Source: Dehalococcoidales bacterium (lineage in GTDB: Bacteria; Chloroflexota; Dehalococcoidia; Lucifugimonadales; Lucifugimonadaceae). Taken from it: DNA of 64,000 bases. The notes beneath the pieces are model-generated. The model did not search any database. It was not told the origin of the DNA and saw nothing but the letters and a program-made list of their open reading frames with translations. Shown here one piece after another: positions 11,362-21,800 of this stretch (the first letter of the stretch is position 1; each line of letters opens with the position of its first letter). The translations under genes were made by a program, and so were the position numbers. The stretch is from NCBI GenBank assembly GCA_009937255.1, contig JAACCT010000037.1, positions 1 through 64,000 on the forward strand, in the 5' to 3' direction.

Positions 11362-11907
11362 TTAATTTACTAACGTTGATTTCAACAAGTGTTTTTCTAG
11401 TTCATTCAGTTTATTTTTTGTAGATGAATCTATAATAGTATCTCCAACTCTAATGATGAAACCACCAAGAATAGATTCATCTATATTCTCTATGATTTCA
11501 ACATCTGTAACATTAAAAATATTACAGATTTTCTCAATCAACATTTTCTTCTGGTCATTTGATAACTTGATTGAAGAAGTAATAGTAGCTGAAACTTTAC
11601 CTTTTAATATTTGATTTTGATCATAAAATTCACTCATAATATGTTTAAATAAATCTACATGATTTCTATTTATTAATACTTTGATGAAATTTAAAAACAA
11701 AGGCTCATAATTCTTCATTAAAGTATCAATTGATTTAAACTTTTCAGCAAAAGGGACTTGAGGAGAACTTAAAAAAGAATTTAAATCTTCATCTAATATA
11801 ATTTCCTCAGCATTCTTAAAATCTTTACCCCAAGCATCCATTTTTTTTGTTTCAGATGCTATTTCTAAAATTGCTTTTGCATATCTTTTTACAATTGAAC
11901 TTGCCAT
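11362..11907 (-). CDS. atpH: ATP synthase F1 delta subunit
   Basis: SSIVKRYAKAILEIA N-terminus; GGFIIRVGDTIIDSSTKNKLNELEKHL C-terminus; operon position. Confidence 0.95.
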   Translation of the reverse strand: MASSIVKRYAKAILEIASETKKMDAWGKDFKNAEEIILDEDLNSFLSSPQVPFAEKFKSIDTLMKNYEPLFLNFIKVLINRNHVDLFKHIMSEFYDQNQILKGKVSATITSSIKLSNDQKKMLIEKICNIFNVTDVEIIENIDESILGGFIIRVGDTIIDSSTKNKLNELEKHLLKSTLVN

Positions 11908-11914
11908 AATTTAT

Positions 11915-12406
11915 TTATTTTTCAACTTCCTCTTTGAGTACATTATCAATTAAATCTTTATGGTCTTTTTCTTCAATAGACTTTTCAACCACTTTAGAAG
12001 CTGCAGAAATTACTAATGATGAAAATTCTTTTCTAACACTTTGAATTGCTAGATCTCGTTCTTTTTCTATAGCCTTATTGGCCTTATTTACAATATCTAA
12101 AGATTCCTCTTTAGCTTTTTCCATTTCCTGAGTTCTATATTTCTCAGCAGACTCTCTAGCATCACTTATAAGTTTCTGACCTTCTTGCCTAGCTATATTA
12201 ATTTCTTTTTCTAATCTTTCAGCAGATTCATCTGCTTCATTTTTAACCCTCTCAGCTGTATCTAAGCTTTCTTGAATTTTATTAGCTCTAGTTTGCAGCA
12301 TTGAACTAATAGGTCCAAAAAGAAGTTTTCTTAAAATTAAAAACAAAATTACAAAACTTATAAGTTGAGTTAATAATCCTGATAAATTTATTCCTAATGC
12401 ATCCAT
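11915..12406 (-). CDS. atpF: ATP synthase Fo subunit b
   Basis: One N-terminal TM then long charged helix; operon position. Confidence 0.95.
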   Translation of the reverse strand: MDALGINLSGLLTQLISFVILFLILRKLLFGPISSMLQTRANKIQESLDTAERVKNEADESAERLEKEINIARQEGQKLISDARESAEKYRTQEMEKAKEESLDIVNKANKAIEKERDLAIQSVRKEFSSLVISAASKVVEKSIEEKDHKDLIDNVLKEEVEK

Positions 12407-12424
12407 ATTTTTATCTCCAGTTTT

Positions 12425-12453
12425 TTTTCAGCTGAGTTATCCTCAGCTGAAAA
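12425..12453 (-). promoter_or_regulatory. Intercistronic hairpin between atpE and atpF
   Basis: Perfect 11-bp inverted repeat ttttcagctga (12425-12435) / tcagctgaaaa (12443-12453), 7-nt loop, 2 nt beyond the atpE stop. Confidence 0.7.
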
Positions 12454-12455
12454 TT

Positions 12456-12683
12456 TTATAGTACAAATAATATCAATATGGCTACAACTAATGAATAAAT
12501 AGCAATCGCTTCAGTAAAAGCAATAGCTAAAATCATACTTTGTTGAATAGGTCCTCTTGCTTCAGGATTTCTTCCCAATGATTGCAAAGCTCCGTTTGCT
12601 AACATTCCTATTCCTAAACCAGAACCTACTGCACCTAAACCCATTGATAAAGCTGCTCCGATTGGTTGCCATTCACTTGCCAT
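12456..12683 (-). CDS. atpE: ATP synthase Fo subunit c
   Basis: GAVGSGLGIGMLANGALQSLGRNPEARGPIQQSMILAIAFTEAIAIYSLVVA, two TM hairpin. Confidence 0.97.
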   Translation of the reverse strand: MASEWQPIGAALSMGLGAVGSGLGIGMLANGALQSLGRNPEARGPIQQSMILAIAFTEAIAIYSLVVAILILFVL

Positions 12684-12723
12684 CTTATGCTCCCTTCATT
12701 TTATTTACTTACTAAAAAATTTG

Positions 12724-13983
12724 CTAATCATGTTCTTCATGCTCTTCATGTGCTGTAACCGCCATCACACCAAAAACTAAAGTTAACATTGAAAATATAA
12801 ATGCTTGGATTACACCAACAAATAATTCTAATCCCATAAATGGAATCATTCCTATTAAAGGAAGTAAAAATCCCATAGAAATTAAAACAATTTCACCAGC
12901 AAACATATTTCCAAAAAGTCTAAACGTAAAACTTATAGTTTTAGCAAATTCTCCAAATAATTCTAAAATACCTACAAAGGCATTGATAGGGCCATGAGAA
13001 AAGTTTATAAATTTTCCTCCATAACCTTTAAACCCTAAAGAAGAAAAACCCCAGAATTGGATAGCAATCATTGAAAAAATAGCAATTGCTAATGTGGTAT
13101 TAACATCCGTTGATGCTCCTCTGAAAAATGGGATTAATTCTCCTGTTGATTTTCCTAAATATGATCTAGGGCTTATTTTTCCATCACTAGGATCTTCATA
13201 TAAATTAATTACTTTACCTGAATGAATATTTTCTTGAATAGCTACTAATTCTGGTATATCTTCAGGTTTTGATCCAGATTCAATTTTCTTTTTAATTTCG
13301 TGGATTTCTTCTGGTTCATATCCACCAATAGCACTTAATGGAGCTCTAGCAGATTCTCCTCTTCCGAGAGGCATTATACTTAAAAATCCAGCATCATCAA
13401 AAACTACAAATCCATGAGAAGATTCCTCTTCTAATACGCATAATTCTGAAATTATTTTGCTTATACTATGATCATCACTTCCTACTTCAGAGCAATGCCC
13501 CGAATGAGAATGATGATGAACCCATTCTTCTACTGTTTCAATTTTTCCAATTGATCCAACTCCAGGCAAAATACCCATCCAGTTAAATGCTAGTACACCT
13601 AAAAATATTGTAATTACTACAGGTAAGAATCTTTTAGCATTTTTTCCACCGGCTTCTTCAGCTGTGTCAATGAAGAATTGAAAAATCAATTCAAATATAT
13701 TTTGTAACCCAGATGGAATTTCTTTAATATTTCTTGTGGCAAACCAGGATAAAACTATTAGTAGTAACATCGCCATCCAGAGCATGATTGTAGAATTTTT
13801 TAAATCATAACTAAAAGGAGAAGAAACACTAAAAACGGTCTCAGCTGCAATTGAAATAAATGGCATAGGTCCACCAAGAAACCCAAACCCAAAGCTAGCG
13901 CCAAGTGCACCACCAAGTACAGAAATGACAAATATTGCAAAAATTGAGGTAAATAAAATTATAAATTTAGGCTTTAAAAACAT
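12724..13983 (-). CDS. atpB: ATP synthase Fo subunit a with a large inserted loop (419 aa)
   Basis: Conserved FRLFGNMFAGEIVL and DVNTTLAIAI; operon position. Confidence 0.96.
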   Translation of the reverse strand: MFLKPKFIILFTSIFAIFVISVLGGALGASFGFGFLGGPMPFISIAAETVFSVSSPFSYDLKNSTIMLWMAMLLLIVLSWFATRNIKEIPSGLQNIFELIFQFFIDTAEEAGGKNAKRFLPVVITIFLGVLAFNWMGILPGVGSIGKIETVEEWVHHHSHSGHCSEVGSDDHSISKIISELCVLEEESSHGFVVFDDAGFLSIMPLGRGESARAPLSAIGGYEPEEIHEIKKKIESGSKPEDIPELVAIQENIHSGKVINLYEDPSDGKISPRSYLGKSTGELIPFFRGASTDVNTTLAIAIFSMIAIQFWGFSSLGFKGYGGKFINFSHGPINAFVGILELFGEFAKTISFTFRLFGNMFAGEIVLISMGFLLPLIGMIPFMGLELFVGVIQAFIFSMLTLVFGVMAVTAHEEHEEHD

Positions 13984-14008
13984 TAAGTAAGTATTCTTAT
14001 ATTATTTT

Positions 14009-14248
14009 TTAACTTTTTAAAATTCTAACCGTTCCAATAATACCTATAAAAAGTCCAATCATCAAACCAATTAAGGTCATAAAATAGCCAAGATTTAACT
14101 TATTATCAAAAAAATTTCCAATGAAAGTTAGAATTATAGTTGGAGTCACCATAATCCAACCTAAACCTAAATATTTTCCTGCAAGAAGAATTGAATAGTA
14201 AATTGATTTTGATGAAGGATCATTTGTTGATTTATTATTTTTCATCAA
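14009..14248 (-). CDS. AtpI/AtpZ-like ATP synthase accessory membrane protein
   Basis: 79 aa, two predicted TMs with a central GxxxDxxL-like region (FIGNFFDNKLNLG); first in the atp operon. Confidence 0.75.
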   Translation of the reverse strand: MMKNNKSTNDPSSKSIYYSILLAGKYLGLGWIMVTPTIILTFIGNFFDNKLNLGYFMTLIGLMIGLFIGIIGTVRILKS

Positions 14249-14774
14249 TATCTAAACTCTCAATAAAAGATTCAAAAACTGAAAGACTTCTTCTTTCCTT
14301 TTCACCAAGTGGAGAATAAGTAGAAGTTTTGTCATCAATTTCAGTTTGCTCTTCTAAAGGATTATCAATATCCAATTTAGATTTTTGGAAACCAGCTTTT
14401 TCTAAAACTTTCTTATCACAAAGAATATCTATATTTAATTTCAGTGCAATTACTAAAGCATCAGAAGGCCTAGCATCTAATTCAATTTCTTTTCCTTGAA
14501 AAGAGATGATTATGTTTGCAAAATAAGTTCCATTATCAAGATTATTAATAATAATTTTTTCTACAGTTGCTCCAAATTTTTCAACTGTATTACAAAAAAG
14601 ATCATGAGTCAGTGGTCTAGGGATTTCAACTTTTTGCATTCGAATTGCAATTGCATCAGCTTCTGCTGCAGCAATCCAAATAGCAAGAAATAATGAACCA
14701 GACTTTTGTTTAAGAATTAAAACTCTCTGACCCATTGCATTAATCTTTAAGCTATCTACAAGCATTTTATACAT
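14235..14774 (-). CDS. Bifunctional nuclease family protein (DUF151)
   Basis: LPIWIAAAEADAIAIRMQ-like motif, RPLTHDLF, ELDARPSDALVIALKLNIDILCDKKVLEKAG. Confidence 0.9.
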   Translation of the reverse strand: MYKMLVDSLKINAMGQRVLILKQKSGSLFLAIWIAAAEADAIAIRMQKVEIPRPLTHDLFCNTVEKFGATVEKIIINNLDNGTYFANIIISFQGKEIELDARPSDALVIALKLNIDILCDKKVLEKAGFQKSKLDIDNPLEEQTEIDDKTSTYSPLGEKERRSLSVFESFIESLDIDEK

Positions 14775-14826
14775 ATTAATAGAATATATAATTTGAAATT
14801 TAGGTCAACAAATTTAAGACATGTTT

Positions 14827-15639
14827 TTAAAATGAATAAATATTATTAATTTGTTCATTAATACCCAAAACTTTTTCTCTAGCTTTTAAATCGAAATCAT
14901 TTTTATCATCAGATGCATAAATAATACCTCTAGATGAATTAATAAGAATGATGGGCTTAGTAGTGATTGCTGATTTTAACACTTTATTAAGATCTCCTTT
15001 TTGATGTCCTATCCCAGGAATCAAAAAAGGAAGATCAGGTGCTGATTTCCTTATTATAGAAAGTTGGTCTGGATATGTTGCTCCCATCACAAGTCCTACA
15101 TTATTATTATTATTCAAATCATTAGATAATTTAGCAATTTTTTCGTATAGATACATATTTTCTTTTTCAGAAAAAAAATCTTGTATTTGTCCACCTGATT
15201 TATTTGAGGATTTACAAATTATAAAAACTCCTTTTTCAGGACGAGATATAAAAGGTTCAATACCATCAGTTCCAAAAAAAGGTACAACTGTAATAGAATC
15301 AAAATCCCAAAATTCAAACATTGCTTTCGCATAAGCCTCTGAAGTAGAGTCTATATCTGATCTTTTACAATCTCCAATAATTATTTTTTTTTCTGGTAAA
15401 TCTTTAATATACTGGATTGTATTTTCTAAAGCTTTTAATCCTTCAAAGCCATAAGATTCATAAAAAGCTAATTGAGGTTTATAACCAATAACTAAGTCAT
15501 ATGTAGAATCAATTATCTTTTTATTAAAATCAAAAATGTTCTTGATAGGCATTTTATCTAAATTAGGATCAAGACCAACAATTACAAAAGATTTTTTTTC
15601 TTTTATATTTTTTAATAATTTTTGATTAAAAGTTATCAT
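14827..15639 (-). CDS. pyrF: Orotidine 5'-phosphate decarboxylase
   Basis: FVIVGLDPNLDKMP, IIGDCKRSDIDSTSEAYAKAMF, GLVMGATYP, FLIPGIGHQKGDL. Confidence 0.95.
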   Translation of the reverse strand: MITFNQKLLKNIKEKKSFVIVGLDPNLDKMPIKNIFDFNKKIIDSTYDLVIGYKPQLAFYESYGFEGLKALENTIQYIKDLPEKKIIIGDCKRSDIDSTSEAYAKAMFEFWDFDSITVVPFFGTDGIEPFISRPEKGVFIICKSSNKSGGQIQDFFSEKENMYLYEKIAKLSNDLNNNNNVGLVMGATYPDQLSIIRKSAPDLPFLIPGIGHQKGDLNKVLKSAITTKPIILINSSRGIIYASDDKNDFDLKAREKVLGINEQINNIYSF

Positions 15640-16601
15640 GAGATTAAATTTCTATATACAAAGCAATTTACTTCTGACTTTAGGGTTAAGTTTAGACTAT
15701 CTAAAAGATTATTATCTATGGAAATATAATAATCTTTATTTGAAAATACTTTGATTAATGACATTTTTTCACTTTTATATATATTCTCTACTTGCCCTGT
15801 AAAATAAAATCCTGAATTCATATCAGAAAAATTCTTCTTTGATAAAATAACACTTAGAGAAGAAAAAAACTTCCTATCAAATTCTCCATCACTTTCAATT
15901 TGATTCAAAAATTCGTCATCATTTTCCCAATGCTTTAAAATATTTTCTTTTAGGACTTTCTTTTTAGCTAAACCCTTATCAACTAAAAGTATATTATTAG
16001 AAGATTCAAATATATCATCAAGGAAATGTGTAACAAATAGAATACAAAGATTTAAATCTTTTGCAGATTTTTTTAAAATATATAAAATTTCTTTTCTTGA
16101 AAAAAGATCTAATGAATTTATAGGTTCATCTAACAGTAAAACTTTACCATTTCTAGCCATAGCTCTAGCTAATGACACTTTTTGCTTTTGACCTCCAGAT
16201 AAGTTGTGAGGATACATATGAGATAATTCATTTAATTTAAACAAAGATAGACATTCATTTGGAGTTATTTTTTTTTCATTTTGTTTTAAAAATTTATATC
16301 CAAATTGTATATTTTCTAAAACTGTAAAATTTTGAAACAGTTTATCGGTTTGCTGTATATAAGATATTTCTCTTTCTTCAGGAGACAAATTGATTTTTTT
16401 ATCAGTGGAATATAAAACTTTGTCATTTAGTTTAATTTCACCATTTTTTATAGGTATAAATCCGGCTAAGGAATTCAAAATAGTTGTTTTTCCGTTTCCA
16501 GATCTTCCCCAAATATAATTTATTCCATCAGCAAACTCAGCAGCTGAAGAAATTTCAAAATTACCTATTTGAGTAGTAATATCAAATTTTATTTTGTTCA
16601 T
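15636..16601 (-). CDS. modC: Molybdate-type ABC transporter ATP-binding protein (ModC-like)
   Basis: Walker A GRSGNGKTT, LSGGQKQKVSLARAMARNGKVLLLDEPINSLD; next to modB/modA-like genes. Confidence 0.82.
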   Translation of the reverse strand: MNKIKFDITTQIGNFEISSAAEFADGINYIWGRSGNGKTTILNSLAGFIPIKNGEIKLNDKVLYSTDKKINLSPEEREISYIQQTDKLFQNFTVLENIQFGYKFLKQNEKKITPNECLSLFKLNELSHMYPHNLSGGQKQKVSLARAMARNGKVLLLDEPINSLDLFSRKEILYILKKSAKDLNLCILFVTHFLDDIFESSNNILLVDKGLAKKKVLKENILKHWENDDEFLNQIESDGEFDRKFFSSLSVILSKKNFSDMNSGFYFTGQVENIYKSEKMSLIKVFSNKDYYISIDNNLLDSLNLTLKSEVNCFVYRNLIS

Positions 16602-17227
16602 AAAAGGTTATCAAAGTTTTGTTTTTTTCTAATAATATTAAAAATAATAACTGTTATTACTGCTAAAAAAATCGACACACTAGATAATTGAATAAGTTTA
16701 GTAGTGTTACCATTCTGTATTGAAGTATAAATAGCCGTAGATAAAGTCTGAGTTTTTCCAGAAATATTACCTGATACAATCATTGTTGCTCCAAACTCAG
16801 AAATAGATCTAATAAATCCTAAAAAAATTGCAGAAAAAATACCAGTTTTAATAACTGGAAATATAACATATAAAAAAGTATTTCTCTTATTAGCACCTAA
16901 TATTCTAGAAGTATTTATTAAAGAAGAATCAATAGAATTTAATGTAATTAAAATAGTCCTATAAACTAAAGGAAGAGCTATTATTGCACAAGCCAAGCTT
17001 CCCCCAATCCATTCAAAAGCTATGTTTCCATCACTGATAAATATCAAAAAATAACCAGTTATTACTGGAGGTAAAGCTAAAGGAAGAGTTGTAATAATAT
17101 CTATAAAAAAAGTTAATTTAGTAAATTTAATAGAAATGTAAGAAAATATAAGAGAAAATACAAAACAAATAAATGTAGCCAATAAAGAAATTTTCAGAGT
17201 TACCATTATTATATTTAATATATCCAT
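16598..17227 (-). CDS. modB: Molybdate-type ABC transporter permease (ModB-like)
   Basis: PLALPPVITGYFLI; EFGATMIVSGNISGKTQTLSTAIYTSIQNG is characteristic of ModB. Confidence 0.88.
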   Translation of the reverse strand: MDILNIIMVTLKISLLATFICFVFSLIFSYISIKFTKLTFFIDIITTLPLALPPVITGYFLIFISDGNIAFEWIGGSLACAIIALPLVYRTILITLNSIDSSLINTSRILGANKRNTFLYVIFPVIKTGIFSAIFLGFIRSISEFGATMIVSGNISGKTQTLSTAIYTSIQNGNTTKLIQLSSVSIFLAVITVIIFNIIRKKQNFDNLL

Positions 17228-17971
17228 TTATTTAACCAAGAATCCCAGCTCCCTAAGTTTATCTTTAATACTTTCTGATCTAATTATATTTAAAAACTCG
17301 CTAATTTTTTCATTGTCATTATTTTTTAAAACGCCCACTTTATACTCTATTTTATCGTGATAATCTAAAGGTATTCTATAAATCACGTTTAAATCATTTT
17401 TTATTGCTTCTGTATTATAAATAATTCCAAAAAGATCTTTATCATTTTTAAGTATATTTGAAACATAAGTTACATCTCCTGAATATATAATATTTTTATT
17501 TATAAAGTCTTCTGAAAATATATTTTTGATAGCTTGAGAAGCATAAACTCCTGCAGGAGCAATTTCAGGGTCAGAAACTAATAATGTATTATTGATATTA
17601 AATATATCCTCCAGTGTGTATCTATTTTTAGAATTTGTAACTATTACCAGAGAATTTGAAGCTAATATGTTTATAGAACTTTCATCAATTAGATTCTTAT
17701 TAATAAGAATATCTAAAGAATCTTTAGATGCAAAAATAACACCTCCAATTTTTTTATTATTTGATTGTATCCTTCTAGCTAAACTTAATGATCCTCCATA
17801 ATTAATAAATATTTCATTACTTCCAAATTTTATATACTCATTATTAACTACATCTTCCAATGAAGCAGCTACCATTATGATTTCTCTTTTATCACTACAT
17901 CCAGTAATAGATAATAATATAAATATTATTAATAAGACGAATAGTTTTTTTTTAGATCTAGTTTTTTTCAT
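17228..17971 (-). CDS. modA: Molybdate-type ABC transporter substrate-binding lipoprotein (ModA-like)
   Basis: Lipobox ITGC; AASLEDVVNNEYIKF...NYGGSLSLARRIQ; DPEIAPAGVYASQAI. Confidence 0.88.
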   Translation of the reverse strand: MKKTRSKKKLFVLLIIFILLSITGCSDKREIIMVAASLEDVVNNEYIKFGSNEIFINYGGSLSLARRIQSNNKKIGGVIFASKDSLDILINKNLIDESSINILASNSLVIVTNSKNRYTLEDIFNINNTLLVSDPEIAPAGVYASQAIKNIFSEDFINKNIIYSGDVTYVSNILKNDKDLFGIIYNTEAIKNDLNVIYRIPLDYHDKIEYKVGVLKNNDNEKISEFLNIIRSESIKDKLRELGFLVK

Positions 17972-18074
17972 TTTTACACAATAGTATTATAAAAATAATA
18001 ACATTTGATGTTATCCTAATATAAGATAATCAAATGATTAAATCATACTTAAATAAAACAATTATATAGTTAAA

Positions 18075-18899
18075 ATGTCAAACCAATCACAAAGTGAACA
18101 ATATGCATTCAATGCTTTTGCAAATCTACCTTTTTATAGTTCAATCAATTCAGAATTTGTTGAACTTGCAGATATTTACGATAGAAAAGCAATAGTTGAT
18201 CTTGGATGTGGAACTGGAAATATTACTAAATTAATATTAGAAAAAATAATATCTGCAAAAGAATCAGTAATTTATGCTGTTGATACTTCAAAAAGTGCTT
18301 TAAAAACTGCCGCAAGTGAACTTGAAAATAATCCTATAGTAAAATTTGTACATTCAGAAGTTCAAAATTTAACTGATGCTGTAAAAGATAAAGCTGATGC
18401 AATGATTTATTGCAATTCAATTCATTATGTTCCTGATAAGATTCAATTGCTTAAAGATATTGGTAATAAATTATCAAATAATGGTGTATTAGCATTTAAC
18501 ACATCTTTTTATGAAGGTTCTCATCCAACAGAATCTCATCAATTTTACAGAAAATGGATGTTTAGATCTCTAAGACTACTAAATAAAGATTATAATTTGA
18601 AACCTGTTAAGAGTGAAAAAGTTTCATCGAGAAAACAACTAACTCCAGAAGATTATAAGTCTCTATTAGAAAATACTGGATATAAAATTGAGCACATGAA
18701 AGCAAGTGCATATCAAGTTCCTATTGATGGCTTTCATTATATAAGTGAATTTAAAGACTGGATTGAAGGAGTGTTACCAGGTGTGCCACTTGAAATAGGG
18801 AAAAAAACCTTACAAAAAGCTCTTAAGGAAGTTTTCAGTGAAATGTCTTTGACAACAGTTCCAAGAAATTGGTTGTCCGTAAGAGCAGTGAAAGCCTAG
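18075..18899 (+). CDS. Class I SAM-dependent methyltransferase
   Basis: IVDLGCGTGNITKLIL, VIYAVDTSKSAL, ADAMIYCNSIHYVPD. Confidence 0.9.
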   Translation: MSNQSQSEQYAFNAFANLPFYSSINSEFVELADIYDRKAIVDLGCGTGNITKLILEKIISAKESVIYAVDTSKSALKTAASELENNPIVKFVHSEVQNLTDAVKDKADAMIYCNSIHYVPDKIQLLKDIGNKLSNNGVLAFNTSFYEGSHPTESHQFYRKWMFRSLRLLNKDYNLKPVKSEKVSSRKQLTPEDYKSLLENTGYKIEHMKASAYQVPIDGFHYISEFKDWIEGVLPGVPLEIGKKTLQKALKEVFSEMSLTTVPRNWLSVRAVKA

Positions 18900-21800
18900 C
18901 CATTTTTCAAGTAATCATCTACAGTTCCAACTTTAAAAGATTTAGTAAAGTTGTTAGCTATAGTCGCATAAGCTGTATCTATTGAAGTGTAGCAAGGAAT
19001 AGAAAATTCTGTTGCTTTTCTTCTTATATGATATCCATCTTGCATAGAAGATCTATTACCTGTAACAGTATTCAATACTGCTCCAACATTACCCTGATTA
19101 ATAACATCTAAAACAGTTGGAGATTGAGATAAAATTTTGTTAACCATTGTTGAGTCAATTCCAAGGGATTTTATAAAATTATGAGTCCCTTCTGTGGCGT
19201 ACATTTTATTCCCATTAGCAGCTAGTTTTTTTATAAAACCAACAGAATCTTCTTTATCTCTATCTGCTATAGATAATAAAAAGTTCGTTTGGGGATTTAT
19301 TTCCATTCCAGCTCCAATCATAGCTTTTTTCATAGCATCAGGTAAATTATCATCAATTCCCATTACTTCTCCTGTAGATTTCATTTCTGGTCCAAGATAA
19401 GTATCTACTCCAGATAGTTTAGACATAGAAAAAACTGGAGATTTTACAGCAAATAATTTTTTTTCTTTGATCAAACCTGTACCATATTTCAAGTTTTTCA
19501 ATTTCTCTCCAAGCATAACTTTTATTGCTAAATCAATCATTGGAACGTCAGTTACTTTAGAGATAAAAGGTATTGTTCTGCTCGATCTAGGATTTACTTC
19601 TATTACATATAAAACTGATTTTTCTTGAAATTTATTTAAATCTTTATTATCAAAAAAAGATTTTTTTGATCTCTTAACTATGAACTGAATATTCATTAAC
19701 CCTTCAATACCTAATGTTTTACCTAAGCTTTCTGTAGCATTAATTATTGATTTTTTTTCATCTGATGAAAGATCATATGCAGGATAAACAGCTGTACTGT
19801 CTCCTGAATGCACTCCTGCCCTTTCAACATGTTGCATAATTCCTGGAATTAATACATTTTCTTTATCACAAACAGCATCAATTTCAATTTCAATTCCATC
19901 AATATATTGATCAACTAATATAGTTTGACCAGGTACAAAATTTTGAGCTCTAGTAAAATATCTTTTAAGTTCAGTTTCTGAATGGACTATTTCCATCGCT
20001 CTTCCACCTAAAACATAAGATGGTCTTACCATGACAGGATAACCTACTTTATTAGCTATCTCTATTGCTTCAGAAAGCTTAATAGTTACTGAACCTTTTG
20101 GTTGTAAGACTCCTGCTTTTTCAGCAATTTTCTCAAAGCTACCTCTTTCTGAAGCTAAATTAATTACATTAGCTGATGATCCTAATATTGGAAATTTATT
20201 TCTTCCTAAATCTTGTGACATATTGATAGCAGTTTGACCTCCAAACTGAACTAATGTTTTGGATAATTTATTATCTAAAGATTCATTCTCAATAATATCT
20301 AAAACACTTTCAGAATCTAAAGGCTCAAAATATAAACGTGAAGAAGTATCAAAATCAGTTGAAACAGTTTCTGGGTTTGAATTGATTAAAATTGATTTAA
20401 CACCACTTTTTAACAAACTTCTAGAAGCATGAACTGAACAATAATCAAATTCTATCCCTTGACCAATTCTTATAGGGCCAGATCCAAGAACTATTGCTTT
20501 TTCCCCTTCTAAAGGAGTAGCTTCATTTTCATCTTCATAAGTACTGTAGAAATATGTTGTAATTGCCTCAAATTCAGCAGCACAAGTATCAACCATTTTA
20601 TAGGTTGGGGTAATATTATGTTCTTTTCTAAAGTTTCTAACATCAATTTCACTAATATTTTTTAATTTAGAAATATAACTATCAGAAAATCCTAATTCTT
20701 TAGATTCTAAAATGATTTCTTTTGAAAGTTCTTTATTAATTATGTTTTTTTCATGATTAATTATTTTTTCTATAGCGTTTGTAAACCAAAAATCAATATA
20801 TGTCCTTTTTGTCTCTTCTAATGCTGAAGATCCATTTCGTATTCTATGAGCAATATCCCAAATTCTTTCATCCATAGGAAGATTTGATTCTTCATAGTCA
20901 GGTTTAAATAATAAATCAGGCTTATTATTTTCAAGTGATCTAATAGATTTTAATAGAGCAGCTTCAAAAGATCTTTCAATTCCCATAACTTCACCTGTAG
21001 CTTTCATTTGTGTTCCTAATGTTCTATCTGCATCAGGAAATTTATCAAAAGGCCATCTTGGAATTTTAACAACACAATAATCTAAAGAAGGTTCAAAAAC
21101 TGAAAAAGTTTTTCCTGTTACAGGATTTGTAATTTCATCTAAATTTTTTCCCACTGCTATTTTTGAAGCTATTCTAGCTATAGGATATCCTGTTGCTTTT
21201 GATGCAAGTGCAGAAGATCTAGAAACACGCGGATTTACTTCTATAATGTAGTATTCTGGATCATTAGCAAAGTTATCTCCTATAGCCTTTTTCACTTCTT
21301 TAGAAGGTTTTAATGCAAGTTGAACATTACACCCACCTTTAATCTCAAGTTTAGAAATTATTTCTAAACTTGCAGTTCTAAGCATTTGGTATTCTTTATC
21401 ATTTAGTGTTTGAGAAGGAGCTACTACTATAGAGTCTCCAGTATGAACACCCATAGGATCTAAATTTTCCATATTACAAATAGTAATAACATTTCCAACA
21501 TTATCTCTCATAACCTCATATTCTACTTCTTTCCATCCAACTAATGATTTTTCAATCAAAACTTGTCCTACTCTGGAAAGACTAATTCCATGATTTGCAA
21601 TTTCAACAAGTTCATTTTTATTTTTTGCTATGCCTCCACCAGTACCTCCTAATGTATAGGCAGGTCTTATAACTACTGGATATCCAATTTGATCTGCTGC
21701 ATTTTTTGCATCAGAAATATTATTAACAGCTATTGAAGGTGGAGTAGGTTGGTTGATTTCTATCAAAAAAGATCTAAATTTATCTCTATCTTCAGCTACT

